Positions 1 through 11,275 of a DNA stretch of 64,000 nt are shown piece after piece. Position numbers and translations under genes: made by a program. The first letter of the stretch is position 1. Every line of letters begins with the position of its first letter. Origin of the DNA: Ochotona curzoniae (lineage: Eukaryota > Chordata > Mammalia > Lagomorpha > Ochotonidae); NCBI RefSeq assembly GCF_017591425.1, contig NW_024465751.1:6200001-6264000 (forward strand). The letters are read 5' to 3'. The notes under the pieces are model-generated. The model had not been told where the DNA came from. It searched no databases and was given only the letters and a program-made list of their open reading frames with translations.

Positions 1-1594
1 CTTTCATGATTTCTATGGGTCAGAAATTCAGAAAGAGCTCAGCTGGATGAATTTCATTGTGGTTTGTCATTGGATTCTAGTCAGATGCTGATTGGAATTG
101 CATTCTTCTGAAGGTTTAATTGAAAGATGAGGCTGTTTCCAACTTGTCTCTATCACTGCACTGGAGTTAATCTAATGCTGATTGTATGCCAGGGTCCTTA
201 ACTCTTGTTTATAGGGATGCCTGGGTGTTCTCATAGTATGGCGGCTATTTTCCCCTGAGTGAGAAATCAGCAAATCTAAGATAGAGCCACAACACCTTTT
301 ATAACTTAATCTTCATAATTAAGTATCTTCACTTTTCTCAATTTTGTTGGTCACAGAGGAACAAAAATGTGTTAGTATAAGAAGTGGCCACAAAAAGTCG
401 GAATACTAACGGGTGAAGCTGGTTAGGGACCATGTTGTGTACTAGTCTGCACCCGACACGTTCTTTGTGGGAAATGCACAGATAATAGTTTTGGTAGTAT
501 AGACCATGAAATAAGTACACGGTTCAAGGCAGACAGTGATAGGTATTAATGATTTTATCTGAAGTTAGGGGAAGATGGTAGTAGTAGTATTTTAAAAGAC
601 TTTTTGGAGAAAGCAATATTTAATCCAAGGCATGGCGATTGAATAGGAATTGGGGAGGGTTTGGGTGAGGGTGTGGGAAGAGTATTCCAAGCAGAGGGAA
701 GAACATTCCTTAGGTTACAGCTAGAATGACATTTCCTCCAAAGCTCTAGTCCCAGGAGATGCAGGACAAAATAATTCTGGTGCCTAAAAAAGTTGGGAAA
801 TGCAGTATACTTTGGTTCTTATGAGAGATTTACAATTCTCCCTGATACCTAATGGCTTGAGAAATTTTGCACAAAAGATATTTTTAAGCAATTGAGCCCT
901 TTTCTTGAACATGGAAAAATGTAATATTCCATGGAGTATGTTTTGGGAAATGTCTCATGTGATAAACACAGCCGTACTTTCAGTTGTTGCCAAGCCTTTG
1001 TTATCCAACCCATTGACTTAAGGGGATGCTACAGTAGAATGCAAGCATATTTCCCAAAGTTTCCTCACTTCAAGAGAGCCTAGTTGAGGGTTTGTTCATT
1101 TACTCATTTTAATAGTGAACACTCTCCAGGGGTTCACTCTAAGAAGTTAAGTCAACCTGAATTTAAGTGGCCTTAAGTAAAAATGGGAGATGATTAGTTC
1201 ACATAGCAAAAAGGCTGAAGGGTAGATCGTCAGTTACACGAGGAATCATGCTTTCAGACTGAATAACTAGGGGACTGGGTTGTCTTTATTCTCAGCACAG
1301 GTGGTATTTAAGATGAACCACTTAACCAACTCCACTTTACTATTTTCTTGGTTAGTAATCACTGGCTGAAGCAAAGCTGGATTTTTCCACCTGAAGACTG
1401 GAGATAGAATTTGATTAAAGTGGCATAGGTCACAGGGAAGTAGCTTGAATTGTCATACGCTGTTACATCTTTGCACACAAGTGCTTTGGAGAAACTCCAC
1501 TCAGATCACATGGATGTGGGGAGACAAAGAAGTGGTTTATCACAGGTGACTTCTTAGAAGAGATCTGCATAAATGAAATAAAAATTGTCCACTT
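1..1594. other. Unique AT-rich intergenic DNA
   Basis: I see no open frame above 60 codons, no repeat family I recognise and no simple repeat. It reads as ordinary mammalian intergenic sequence. Confidence 0.6.
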
Positions 1595-1710
1595 CAACAG
1601 GCATTTATCAAGTTTTTTGAGGATGCACAGTGATTAGGTACATTGGTGTTGACTCTTTTCTTAGACATGGAATTATGAATAAAATGGAGACATCCTGACT
1701 TGGTCACTAC
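1595..1710 (-). repeat. L2-like fragment
   Basis: The segment begins with a GGCATTTATCAAG-like phrase, close to the reverse of the L2/MIR tail phrase (ATTTATTGAGTGCC). It continues with a remnant of the 'lost in tracking, date' type body. Highly diverged, so only the orientation and class are suggested. Confidence 0.4.
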
Positions 1711-1904
1711 CCGATGACTTCACCCTTACATACAATCTTCCTATGTAAGAGTTTCAATTCCTGTTTCAGAGAAGCTGTCAAACCATGTTCCCCTTGACTA
1801 TCACATGGACACAGTGACTGTGATCATTCCTGCCCAAGGAATTTTTCCAGTGAGGCTTATGCCAGTGACAGAGAGGAGAAGGTAATTTGTTACCAACTAG
1901 ACCA

Positions 1905-2045
1905 GTGATTCTCAATCTCATGGGGAAACTGAACAAACACAGAAATTACTCCTTCAGAACCAATTCTTCTGTGGAGAAGCCACTGAGAATGGATTTTTTT
2001 GAAGCCTCCCAGGCTTTTGATGCAAAGGGCAAGGTGGAAAGGCCA
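1905..2045 (+). mobile_element. Possible MER5-type hAT-Charlie fragment
   Basis: The left edge, CCAGTGATTCTCAATCT, resembles the CAGTGGTTCTCAA terminus shared by MER5 and MER20 non-autonomous hAT elements. The later phrase AAGCCTCCCAGGCTTTTGATGC resembles the right half of a MER5-like consensus. No clean right terminus or 8-bp duplication is seen, so this is tentative. Confidence 0.4.
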
Positions 2046-2399
2046 AAATCTGCACTTTGCATGCTTGCTGGACTTGGTTCACCTTTGTCGCCATGATGAA
2101 ATGCCTGATTCTGAATAACTTTATAAATAAACGATTTTTATTTAGCTCATCATTTTGGAACTGGAATTATAAAGTTGAGCAGCCTTATTGGTTGGGTGCT
2201 GGGAAGTCCCTCTTGGTGGATGACATCACAATGGTGGGAATAATTACAGGAGGGGGAGATTACATCAAAACAAGGGACCCTGGAGAGTGAGTCACATCCT
2301 TGGCTCAGGCTTTGACTGTCATTTGCTCTTATGAGAGTGAATTTAGGTGTTCTGTAAGGACTGCTCCCATCCCTTGTGAGGGCAGCTCGACCAGTGATG

Positions 2400-2602
2400 C
2401 TGCATCTTCCACTTGATCCCACTTCTTAAAGTTTCTGAACCATCTTCACAAAATGAGAGCTGACAAGGATAAATGAATCCTTTGATGAAGACCCTGTCTA
2501 TATATCATTCCTATAGACTCCCCAGCCTTCAGCACAAGGCTTAGCATGTCACAGGTGTTCAGAGATTATTGGTTGAACAAATGAATGAATGAAAAACTTA
2601 AC
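2400..2602 (+). repeat. L2/MIR-type 3' end
   Basis: The sequence ends in a phrase equivalent to 'AGCACAAGGCTTAGCA...TTGGTTGAACAAATGAATGAATG', the well-known 3' tail of L2 or MIR elements (cf. GCACAGTGCCTGGCA...TTGTTGAATGAATGAA). Plus orientation; the 5' limit is vague. Confidence 0.65.
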
Positions 2603-5142
2603 ACATAATAATTCAGTGATAAGTATTGGTTTTATTCTTCTTCCTACATCCTGACAAGGCATCACTAATACTAATGACATGTTATTTTCACTTAGGCAGT
2701 AAGTATAAAGAATCAAATATTTTTAGAGCATATGCATGAGCCAAACCAACAAATTTAATCGTAACATTAAGTGAATATGTTAGGATTAGATCTGACACTT
2801 TCTGAGCATCCATGTTATGCTCAAATTCTTTACCTGAAGCCCAGAAGAAAGTGAGTCTGTGAATAATTTCACATATATCCAATATAGAAAAAATGAAATC
2901 TATTGTATGTGGGTTATATCAAGCAATATGAAGACATACATTTGTGAATTGAGTGAGGATCACAATGTTATGATTAAAGACCAAGGTCAGGACCACAGAA
3001 AGTCCTAGGAAGGAATAAAGGGCTGCATAAATTGGGCAGAAGAGATTCGTTATGTTCTTAAATCTGTATACACACGAAATACATGAAATGTGTTCATGTT
3101 AGATTAAAAATTCTGATAAAGTAAAAAGACGATAATCAGATTTTCCCTCTTGGCTCGGTGGGAACTGGCGGTGATTGTCTTGCACTTCCCTTCTGTATTG
3201 ACGTTTACACTCCCACTGGAGATTCCTTGAAGGAAATAATTCACAAACTCAACCTTTCCTCTGCTCAAGTTACGGATGCTGCTGTTCTTGTCCATCCATC
3301 ACAACAGCTTTTATTTCAAGTTTTTTCAGAGAAAATTTCAGTCATGTATGTTAAAGGAAAGTTTTCTTTGTCTTGCAAATAAAAGAGAGTGTAAATTATA
3401 GATACAGCAGTTATTCTCTGGATTTCTACCCCCAGGAGGTCAGAAGTCTTAGCATAATTACAGCAAATAAGTCAGACATGATGGCTTTATTATTTGTCTT
3501 CCAAATCTATGAGTTCCTTTTACCTCCTCTAATTGCTTACCATAGTAATTTTGCCTAGTCATGGTTGCATAATTTTTACTTAGCATCTTATTTTGTGTAT
3601 TTCCTGTTAACATCTTCAAATCTTTCAGGAAGATGTTGAGTTCTACAGACACCTGACTGACTAGGTGAGTAGATGTTCCTTGTTGGAGGTAGAGCCAGCA
3701 AGGTGAGGTAGTGAGGAAAATGGACCCAGCAGAGTGTAGATGTCATCACTGCACCTTCTCACCGTATGGGGCAGAATCATGCTTGTGATGAGCCATGACT
3801 AGCTGCACTTACTGCCTCTATATCCCGAAGATCCTTTCACGTAACTCGAAACTGAATTTCCTTTTTAAAACTTGGCATCTGTTTTTGTCTGTCCATTGAT
3901 TCTCTGTTATGAAGTTATTTCGAGCTTCTGGTTCAAACCATCACATCCTATGTTGAGCATTAATTCCTCCATTCTGATCAAATTTCCATCATTGTGCATT
4001 TCTCCCCCTTTTCTTCATCAATGCCTTCTGTCTAAAACTCTTAAAGAACGACTCCATTATTGGCTATACACTTTGTGCTACATGTGAAAATTCGTTCTCC
4101 CATGACATCTTGGCTCCAGGTGTAAAGAGGAGACTAGAAGAGGATGCTATTTAACTCCAAGGGGTGAGCCTGGTACTTGAGTGTTTAATGTCGTTTACAA
4201 TTCCGAATTATGAAGAGCGATAGCAGGCATATTCCTGGTGTATTATGATTCTTAGTAAACATTCAGTGTCTGTTTTTGAAAATTAGCCAACAGACTTAGT
4301 TTTAGAAAACTTACGTAATAATGGAATTGGTTCTCATGTGCATGTGCAGTAAGTAGTTTCGGACCCGTGTCACAGATGAGAAGGAGTCTCTGAATCGTGA
4401 ACTCAGTAGTGGTGGGATGTGGTGAACCCCCAGCACTTAATTCCAGTGATCTCTACTGGCAGAGCCCATCATACAAACTTGGCTGAAGAGAAGTAGGGAA
4501 GGAGATGCTTTCGGAGGGGAAAGGCTGAAATGCTTCATGTATTTCCTAAAATGTAAGAGAGCCTTTAAAATATAGTGTAGCTTCCCCATAAATACCACAT
4601 TTAAAAAAGGAAATCTGCATAGCCTGAGGCCAAGTAGACTTGCTTGCAGAAAAACACTTTGCTCTTCTTTAATTATGTCATTAAAAAAAGACAAACATAT
4701 ATTATTACACTTTTACCTATCCTGGTAATTAAGATTGTAATCTGGATGACTGCTAGAGCTTGTAATGAGATTATATCCCCCTATTAAAGGAATGATCCAG
4801 TGGTGTAATGAATAAGGCTTCAGTTCTACTTAGTATGCCATGGGGCTTAGGGGATGCACGAAATAGCATAAAGTGGCACCGTAAATGAGAAAGAGCAATC
4901 CCAGAATGTTCATGGTGCATACCAAATCTAAAATATTTAGAAATAAAACTTTTTGATTTTTTTCTGTATTTATTTTCCCTTATTTTCATTGTTCTAAGCT
5001 TGGAAATTTCTATTGCTATTTTCATTTCTTTTTTTAGTCTAGTTCTGAAATGCAATACTGTAATTTCTAAGAGATTTATTTATCTGAAAGACATGGTGAT
5101 ACAAAAATCTTCAGTTTGCTATGTCTTTCCCTAAATATTTGT
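2603..5142. other. Unique intergenic DNA
   Basis: About 2.5 kb of AT-rich sequence without a repeat I can name and without a credible gene. Short frames up to 94 codons are present at the density expected by chance. A pyrimidine-rich part near 3870-4080 may be a very old L2 remnant, but the match is too weak to call. Confidence 0.5.
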
Positions 5143-5335
5143 AACAGCTGGGACTGGGTTAAGATGCAACCAAGATCTTAGGATTCTATTCAACTTTTTC
5201 ATATGAGTGGCAGGGTCCAAGTGCTTGGGCCATCATCTACTGCTCACACGTGCTTAAGCTAGGAAGCTGATCTGAAATATGCTGTAACTTGGTCTCAGAC
5301 TAGCACTATGATGAAGGATGAGGCTGTCCCACTCA
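5143..5335 (-). repeat. Old C-type SINE (lagomorph), partial
   Basis: Contains the block GGGTCCAAGTGCTTGGGCCA followed by a CATCATCTACTGC phrase and a degraded CGGAAG/GGGACTCGAACC-like part. This is the internal order of a minus-strand lagomorph C SINE. Both ends are eroded and there is no T-rich 3' end, consistent with an old copy. Confidence 0.65.
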
Positions 5336-5699
5336 GTGAAAGGTATTCATTTCTGCTTTACAAGCTTGCTTCATTGAAATCCTTCTTGAATTATAAAAAT
5401 TGCATTAGATTTTTTGCATTTTAAAAATATAAAGATGTCAAATTGTTTTCAGAGCATACAGTTTCAGCATTTCATTGATAGTAACCTATTGTCTGAGAGT
5501 CACTTCTGACTCTGCACTTGAATTCAACACGTAATGGTCATGGCAAGAACTTCATTGACAGTAGATGATAATAAACTTACAAATTGACTAAAGCAAAATA
5601 TTTCCTATAATCACAAAATTCATATCCAAGCTTTCTCTCTGTGTGTGTTTAAATCAAGAAGACTACAAAACATATTTGATGTATTTGAAAGTCAGAACT

Positions 5700-5979
5700 G
5701 AAGGAGGGAAGGAGGAAAGGAGGGAGAGAGAGATTTTCCATCTGCTGGTACACCCGTCCGTCAAAAAACCTGCAATGGCCAGTGGAAAACCTGATTGAAG
5801 CCAGGAGCCGACATGATTGGTGAAGACTCAGACACCTGTGTCATCTTCTATTCCTTTCCCAGGCCATTAGCACGGCATCGGATTGGAAGTGTAGCAGCTG
5901 GGACAGAAACAAGTGCCATTATAGGATGCCGGCATTGTAAATGGCAGCTTCATCTATTACACCACAAGGCTTGTCCCCC
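5700..5979 (-). repeat. C-type SINE with (GGA)n tract
   Basis: A purine run of GGAAGGAGG units (about 5700-5732) is followed by TTTTCCATCTGCTGGTACAC, GAAGCCAGGAGCC and TTTCCCAGGCCATTAGCA. The segment ends with an ACACCACAAGGCTTGTCCCC-like start of the tRNA-derived head. This is the full minus-strand order of an older C SINE, with a deletion around the GTGGGTGCAGGGTCC block. The purine run lies where the SINE has its CT-rich tail on the opposite strand. Confidence 0.8.
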
Positions 5980-6399
5980 CACAATGTACTCTGATCTCTG
6001 TCCATCTCCCTCTTTCCTATCCTTCATGTCTATTACATAGATCCTGCGAAAATTCTGATGAGAATCCTTATTTCTCTAGTTTGGATCATGTGCTTATTTG
6101 GAACCAGCATCTGGGACTTAACTGTTCATGCTGAAGTCTCAGAGCACCCTTGGAGCAGGAGGGTAAAAACTTTTTAATGTGACTCTAGGGACAGACAAGG
6201 GATGGACTGGTTCTTAGAAGGAAGGTCTGGATATCGTTGGAAGTGAAAGCCAGACTCCATGGATTTTCTCTGATAGCTGTCTAGTTTTTCCTAGGTCTCA
6301 TGTATATGAGCTTATTTTCTGTAGAAATATTGTCTTAATATTTGAATCGTAGTGAATCATACAAAATTCTTCTGGCATTCATACATTTTTCTGAAAAGC

Positions 6400-6780
6400 T
6401 ATTCTCTTGTTTAGTTTTTACATTTGAAGCCACACAAAACCAGCTCCGCTCTTCTGTTGCTTGTGAGGCTTGCATTCTGCATGTCTCCTTTCCCAAACTC
6501 TCCTTACTCCTCAACATTTTACATCTTTTAAACCAGTCCACTTTGGGTTCCTTTGTTTCCCCACCTCTGCAGTATCTATCCAGTCACAAAATTGTCATGA
6601 TTCTCTACCTCCCATGTAGTCCTCAAAGCATTTCCTACTCTCTGCTTTCACAATCACTGCCTATGTTCAACCACCTCCTATCCCTCTTCATGCATGTGGA
6701 TGAAAATGCTCCTCGCTGATTTTTTTCATTTTTTGTTCTTATCCTGTTCTTCCCATCCTTGAGCCTGCTATCAAGTTATC
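6400..6780 (+). repeat. Possible old L2 body fragment
   Basis: A pyrimidine-rich stretch with phrases such as CTTCCCAAACTCTCC, CACCTCTGCAGTATC and CACCTCCTATCC, similar in texture to the plus strand of L2. A 125-codon open frame crosses it (6342-6719), but it has no recognisable domain and follows base composition. Weak call. Confidence 0.35.
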
Positions 6781-6782
6781 CT

Positions 6783-6880
6783 TTTTTAAAAGATCTATTT
6801 ATTTTTTATTGGAAAGGCAGATTTACAGAGAGGAGAGACAAAGATCTTTCAAATGCTGATTCACTCCCCAAGTGAAGGAA
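6783..6880 (-). repeat. Truncated C SINE, 3' part only
   Basis: AAAAGATCTATTTATTTTTT then GGAAAGGCAGATTTACAGAG, GAGAGACAAAGATCTTTC and TTCACTCCCCAAGTG. This is the 3' third of a minus-strand C SINE, close to consensus and thus fairly young. It stops abruptly at GTGAAGG, so the element was 5' truncated on insertion or later deleted. Confidence 0.85.
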
Positions 6881-7131
6881 GCATGACAGTACAGAATAAC
6901 ATTAGATTTTCTAGCCTCCCTTGCAGCTAAATGCGTTTATGTGGTTAATTCCTGCTAAGAGGTGAAGTGCTCTGTGGAAGCCTCCAGTCACTTTCCTTAG
7001 CAGGGAATAGGTATAGACGCAATGTCTTATTTAAATGCACTTACGTCTGCTGGCTTAAATGTGGATGGTGTCCTGGTCCCTGTCTTAGTTTGTGAGCTGA
7101 CTGTGAGAATAGAAGGTTATCAGATAAGGGA
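6881..7131. other. Unique DNA
   Basis: No repeat or gene seen. Confidence 0.5.
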
Positions 7132-7158
7132 GTGTGTGTGTGTGTGGGGGGGGGGGGA
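7132..7158. repeat. (TG)n followed by G-run
   Basis: About eight TG dinucleotides run directly into a 12-base guanine run. A likely length-variable microsatellite. Confidence 0.9.
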
Positions 7159-7379
7159 CAAAGCAGAGGGAAATTGCGTCCAGAAACCTCAGCAAACAGA
7201 ACACTGCAGGTGTTTAACTGTCCATCTCTCAGTTATTGACATGTTACAGAATTACATTTTTGTTTTATTTGGGCTATGGTTATTTTCAGGTATTTTAACC
7301 TTGCAGCTGGACTGATCATCTCCAAGGCACATTTTCACTATTCTAGGTTGCTTCACTTGGTGTTGCTTTTTTCTCCTAC

Positions 7380-7870
7380 TCTGCTTTAATTAAATTATGA
7401 TTGTCTGCAACTGGCCCTCAACACAATGTGACCCTGAAGTCCTTTAATGTTGATCTAATTTAAGTCTAATTTTCAGGAAATGGCTCTTGGGGTTCTTTAA
7501 TTCAGACATTAAGGAGCTGAAAGATTGGTAGGGCAATAGGATAAACAATGATAATTAGGCGCCATGACTGCAAATTTTGTTATCTTCATTTTGTAGTACA
7601 ATCCATTGTTTATCCAATCATCTTTTAATTAATTAGCAATTAAGCTTGCTAAGGATGTGAAGATGTACATTAATAAATCTTGGTAAATTGCTCTCATGGG
7701 CTGAGGAAAAATGTATTTCAATCATCTCACCTTTTGGAAAAATTGAAATCAATTGTCTTTCCGATTATTAATTATGGTTCATTTTCTTGCCATGAGTACA
7801 GATGTGGCAAATACTAAGGCTGCAGAGCATGACACTTCAATTACTACTCAGGTGTGTCTTTGTGGTTTTG
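7380..7870. promoter_or_regulatory. Candidate conserved non-coding element rich in homeodomain, FOX and SOX motifs
   Basis: This block contains many TAATTA/TAAT cores: TTTAATTAAATTATG near 7385, GATAATTAG near 7550, TTTTAATTAATTAGC near 7624 and TTATTAATTATGG near 7767. GGATAAACAATG at 7539-7550 is repeated as its exact reverse complement at 7604-7615; it joins a forkhead core (ATAAACA) to a SOX-like core (ACAATG). No repeat family is recognisable and there is no open frame. Such composition is typical of developmental enhancers in gene deserts. That role is inference; a plain AT-rich stretch is the alternative. Confidence 0.4.
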
Positions 7871-8298
7871 ATAACATACTAGTTAAGGAGATACCCAAAA
7901 TAACTGGGCAGTAAAATGTGATACAATTTATTTATCCCTATCTTAGGAAAAAAATCGTATTTGCATAGAATACCAAGGAATTCAAAGTTCCCTTTCTGCC
8001 ACATCTTCATTTTGGAGAAACAGAAAACCAGGAAACACAAGTAAAAAAATACAAAGAAAGGAAAGCAAAATGAGTTGTAAATAATTCAACTGGTTAGTTG
8101 GTCACACAGATTGACACCTATTTTGGTTAAAATTGGTAAATATAATGCCATTTCCACCTTATTTAAATAATCTTTAAAATGCATTTGTCACCATAGCACT
8201 ATAGCAAAGAAGACGAAAGTGTGTTCCTCGGGGTATCGTCACGTGTCACGCGAAGCGTATTGATTATGGCACAAATGTTCTTTTATCTTTCTATCTTT
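7871..8298. other. Unique AT-rich DNA
   Basis: Nothing recognised; short A-rich runs near 8040-8075. Confidence 0.5.
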
Positions 8299-8362
8299 GC
8301 TAAGCAATATGGACTCTAACTTCATCCCTTGCTAAGCAATATGGACTCTAACTTCATCCCTT
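8299..8362. repeat. Exact 32-bp tandem duplication, two copies
   Basis: The unit starting GCTAAGCAATATGGACTCTA occupies 8299-8330 and is repeated without any mismatch at 8331-8362; a further GCT follows. It is a recent local duplication or an assembly artefact. Confidence 0.95.
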
Positions 8363-8854
8363 GCTTTGTACCAGTTATGATACAATTCTGATCTAGCCAG
8401 GCAAGAGTTTTATTTCTTCTTTTTCAATCTTCTAGTTCCAAGACCAGCCTTCCTTGGAGTCTTTGTCTCATCCAAGAGGAAAAGCTTTCACTCTCTGTCA
8501 TTCCCAAGGTAGCTCTTGTGCTGCGATTTTCTGGCACTGTCTTTACAAAAGCCTGCTGTTTTGGTCAAAGTCCTTTCGGAATGTGATGAATATTGAATAA
8601 TTCCTTGATGATGGCATGAATGGAAAGCAGGTGACAGGTTCTGGGCAGTCAGAATGTGGCTGCTGTACTGTCCAGAGATCCTATAGTTGAAACGTGTTTA
8701 TAAAGCCATCAAAGCACATGGAAGATAAAGTGTGATAGATGGCAGCTGATGACGCATGAACACCTGAAGTACTCTGCTGAGTGATGGGTGGTGGTGCTGG
8801 TACTTCAGATCACTGCTGCCCTCTATGTCTTGGTTTGAGGCCAAGTTACATGTG
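8363..8854. other. Unique DNA
   Basis: No repeat or gene recognised. Confidence 0.5.
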
Positions 8855-9628
8855 TGATTTCTCAATAACGGTAATTACTAAATTACTAAACGGGCAAACT
8901 AACCAAAGATTAGAGTGGAAAAAAATCCAAGTCACCGAGTACTGGTGTAGGTGTGGAGTGACAGGAGCCCTCGCATGTTGCTGGTGGGCATACGAAAGGG
9001 AGCAGCCATTTTAGAAGACAATTTTGCAGTTTCTTATCAAACTAAAAAGATTGTGTTATACAATCCAGCAACTGCAGTCCTTCGTACACACTGCAAGGCC
9101 TGAAGGTGTGTATCAGTGCAAAAGTTTTCACGCAGATGTTTGTGACAGCTTTTTAAAAGCAAATATCCAAACTTGGAAATAAATACAACTTGGTTGTTGA
9201 AGTGACAAACTATGGTACTTTCAAACAATGAAATATTATTCAACATTAAAAATAAATGACATTTCAGGCTATGAAAAACAATTGGAAGATTCCTAAATCC
9301 ACATCACCAAATGAGATCAACCAATATTTAAAAAGTTACATACTATACGATTTTAGCTATGTGGCACACTAGAAAAAGTGAAATACGGAAACGAAGCACA
9401 GGACATAGATTGCCAGGAGCTAGGAATGAATTAGGGCCACGCGGCTCATCTGGGGACACTGTAAGGGTAATGCATAGGGAATTATCCATATTTCCTGAAT
9501 CACAGAATGGACAACAATAAGCACAATTGGGTGATAATAACGTGACATCGTACTTTCAATTTTATCAAGCTGACAGTGGGAAAGACTGTGGGTATGGGTG
9601 GGTGAAAGTACTCTGGGAACTCTTGGTT
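8855..9628 (+). mobile_element. Old L1 (L1M-type) 3' end, plus strand
   Basis: The order of phrases follows the remembered L1M 3' region. First GGTGTGGAGTGACAGGAGCCC and GCTGGTGGGCATACG, then CCATTTTAGAAGACAATTTTGCAGTTTCTTA. Then come CCAGCAACTGCAGTCC, GACAGCTTTTTAAAAGCA, CAATGAAATATTATTCAACA and ATGAGATCAACC, and finally TTGCCAGGAGCTAGG and GGTGGGTGAAAGTACTCTGGGAACTC. The open frames across it are short and broken. It is a dead ancient copy. A T-rich low-complexity stretch (9629-9680) follows. Confidence 0.8.
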
Positions 9629-10114
9629 TTTTTTTGTTTTTGTTTTTTTACAGGTGGAGACATTAACACTTTTTTTTTTTTACTTACATTGTACCAATGA
9701 TTGTGACGGACACTTGGCATGAACTATCTCACTGAACCTTCCAAACGGAACACAATGCAGAATTGATTGAAGAACTGGGGATTAAAATGTTTAAACACCT
9801 CTTCCAGGCTCATAGAACAGACACATAACAGAAAGATATATGAATTCACACCTGTCAGGTTCTGAATGTTTGCTTGTTGCGCAGCCACGACAACCTTCAA
9901 AACCACCAGCCTGATATCCATTCCCCTCCAGATCGCACAGGCAAGGGTGTCCATGACAAAGTGACTCACAGGCGGCAGCCGGAAACTGGTATCTGAGAAG
10001 TCTTATAAAAGTTGGTTTGGCATTTTGCCTTCCTCATTACTGCACTTGGGGTAATTATAACAGCCTTTTGTCTGTGGAAACGAACATCAAAGGTCTTGAC
10101 AAAGAATATCTCTG
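9629..10114. other. T-rich low-complexity stretch then unique DNA
   Basis: Two T-runs (about 9628-9650 and 9671-9681) separated by GTGGAGACATTAACAC. The remainder has no recognisable repeat or gene. Confidence 0.55.
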
Positions 10115-10262
10115 GTGGGAACTATTATTATCCCCCTTTTATAGCTGGAGAGACTGAGGGATAGATTTATTAAGTATCTTGCCCAAGGTCAGCAGTTAAG
10201 TCAGGTAACTGAGTCTACAATCTGTTGGACTCCCAGGCTACACAAAGGTTCTTGCACCATAA
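10115..10262 (-). repeat. MIR
   Basis: TATTATCCCCCTTTTATAGCTGGAGAGACTGAGG, then AAGTATCTTGCCCAAGGTCA and GTTGGACTCCCAGGCT: the reverse-strand core of the mammalian-wide MIR SINE in correct order. Confidence 0.85.
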
Positions 10263-11134
10263 TTCTGCTCTTGGCCCCAAACATGTGCCATGTTCATTAA
10301 ACTAATATTATCATTCCTTGGTGACAAATTAAGGGATTAAATCCAACCAAATCACAGCATCTGTATCAATGTGAAGTGCACAAGAAAAGGCTCTGATCTC
10401 TGGGAACTAGGTTACTAGGCTTAATATTTTGACTAATCTTCTAGAGCATATATCTTGGGAATAAATTCACGAGAGCTTACATAAACCACAACTGTGTGTT
10501 CAGGGGCCCCTTTCATCCCACAGAGAGATTCACTTTGTCAGTAATTCAGAAACCTTAGATCATCAGCTATGTGCCTAATACTTTACTTGAAGTATGTTGT
10601 TGTGCATGCCAACATGTGGAGAGCAAAAAAACAAACAAAAAAAAAGATTGGGAAGAAAACTTCACTGTCTCGGAAGATTGGGCCATTTTTATAATCTACA
10701 TTCTGAATATGCAATTGTGTTTTGTATGTCTGAACATGAGCAAGGAGTGTGTAAGATACGTAGTTTAAGGTGGTAGTTAGCTCAGAATTCTAGAGTCCTG
10801 GTCTCAAGTTAGGTAATATAACAATTTGCCTTTAAGACTCAAAGCTCCATAAAATCTATTGACTGAGTCTGTGTTGCCAGCTAGGGAGGGTGACTGCTTG
10901 CAGAATGAAATCAAGGCAGAGAGATATTAGTCTCATTCTCTTTGTGGTCAGGGGGCAAGAGCAAGGTTATCGTGGTTGAGTCGTGAGATCTATAGGCTTA
11001 AATGATCCAATACAAGGGGGCTGGACAAAGCTGGTGTGATCTACTCAGGTGTGAGATCCCAGGTGGCAAATGACTTACTTCTTCTATGTTAGATAACCTT
11101 TCACTTTCTCTGTCTGCCACTTCCTCTTTGTAGA
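10263..11134. other. Unique DNA
   Basis: No named repeat. A short A-rich stretch lies at 10625-10645. Short open frames here (60-65 codons) look random. Confidence 0.5.
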
Positions 11135-11275
11135 CTTTCCCCCTCTCCTATGCTGTTTAAACTTTTTTTTCACAGTGCTCTTATCTATCACAGTTATGCC
11201 GTTGTCTGTTTATTGTGCCTCAGACTGTACCATAAGACTATAAGCTCTTTAAGTATAGATAATATATATGGTACA
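11135..11275 (+). repeat. L2 3' part
   Basis: TTATTGTGCCTCAGACTGTACCATAAGACTATAAGCTCTTTAAGTATAGA is an eroded copy of the L2 phrase 'TAGACTGTAAGCTCCTTGAGGGCAGGGA'. Plus orientation. Confidence 0.6.
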
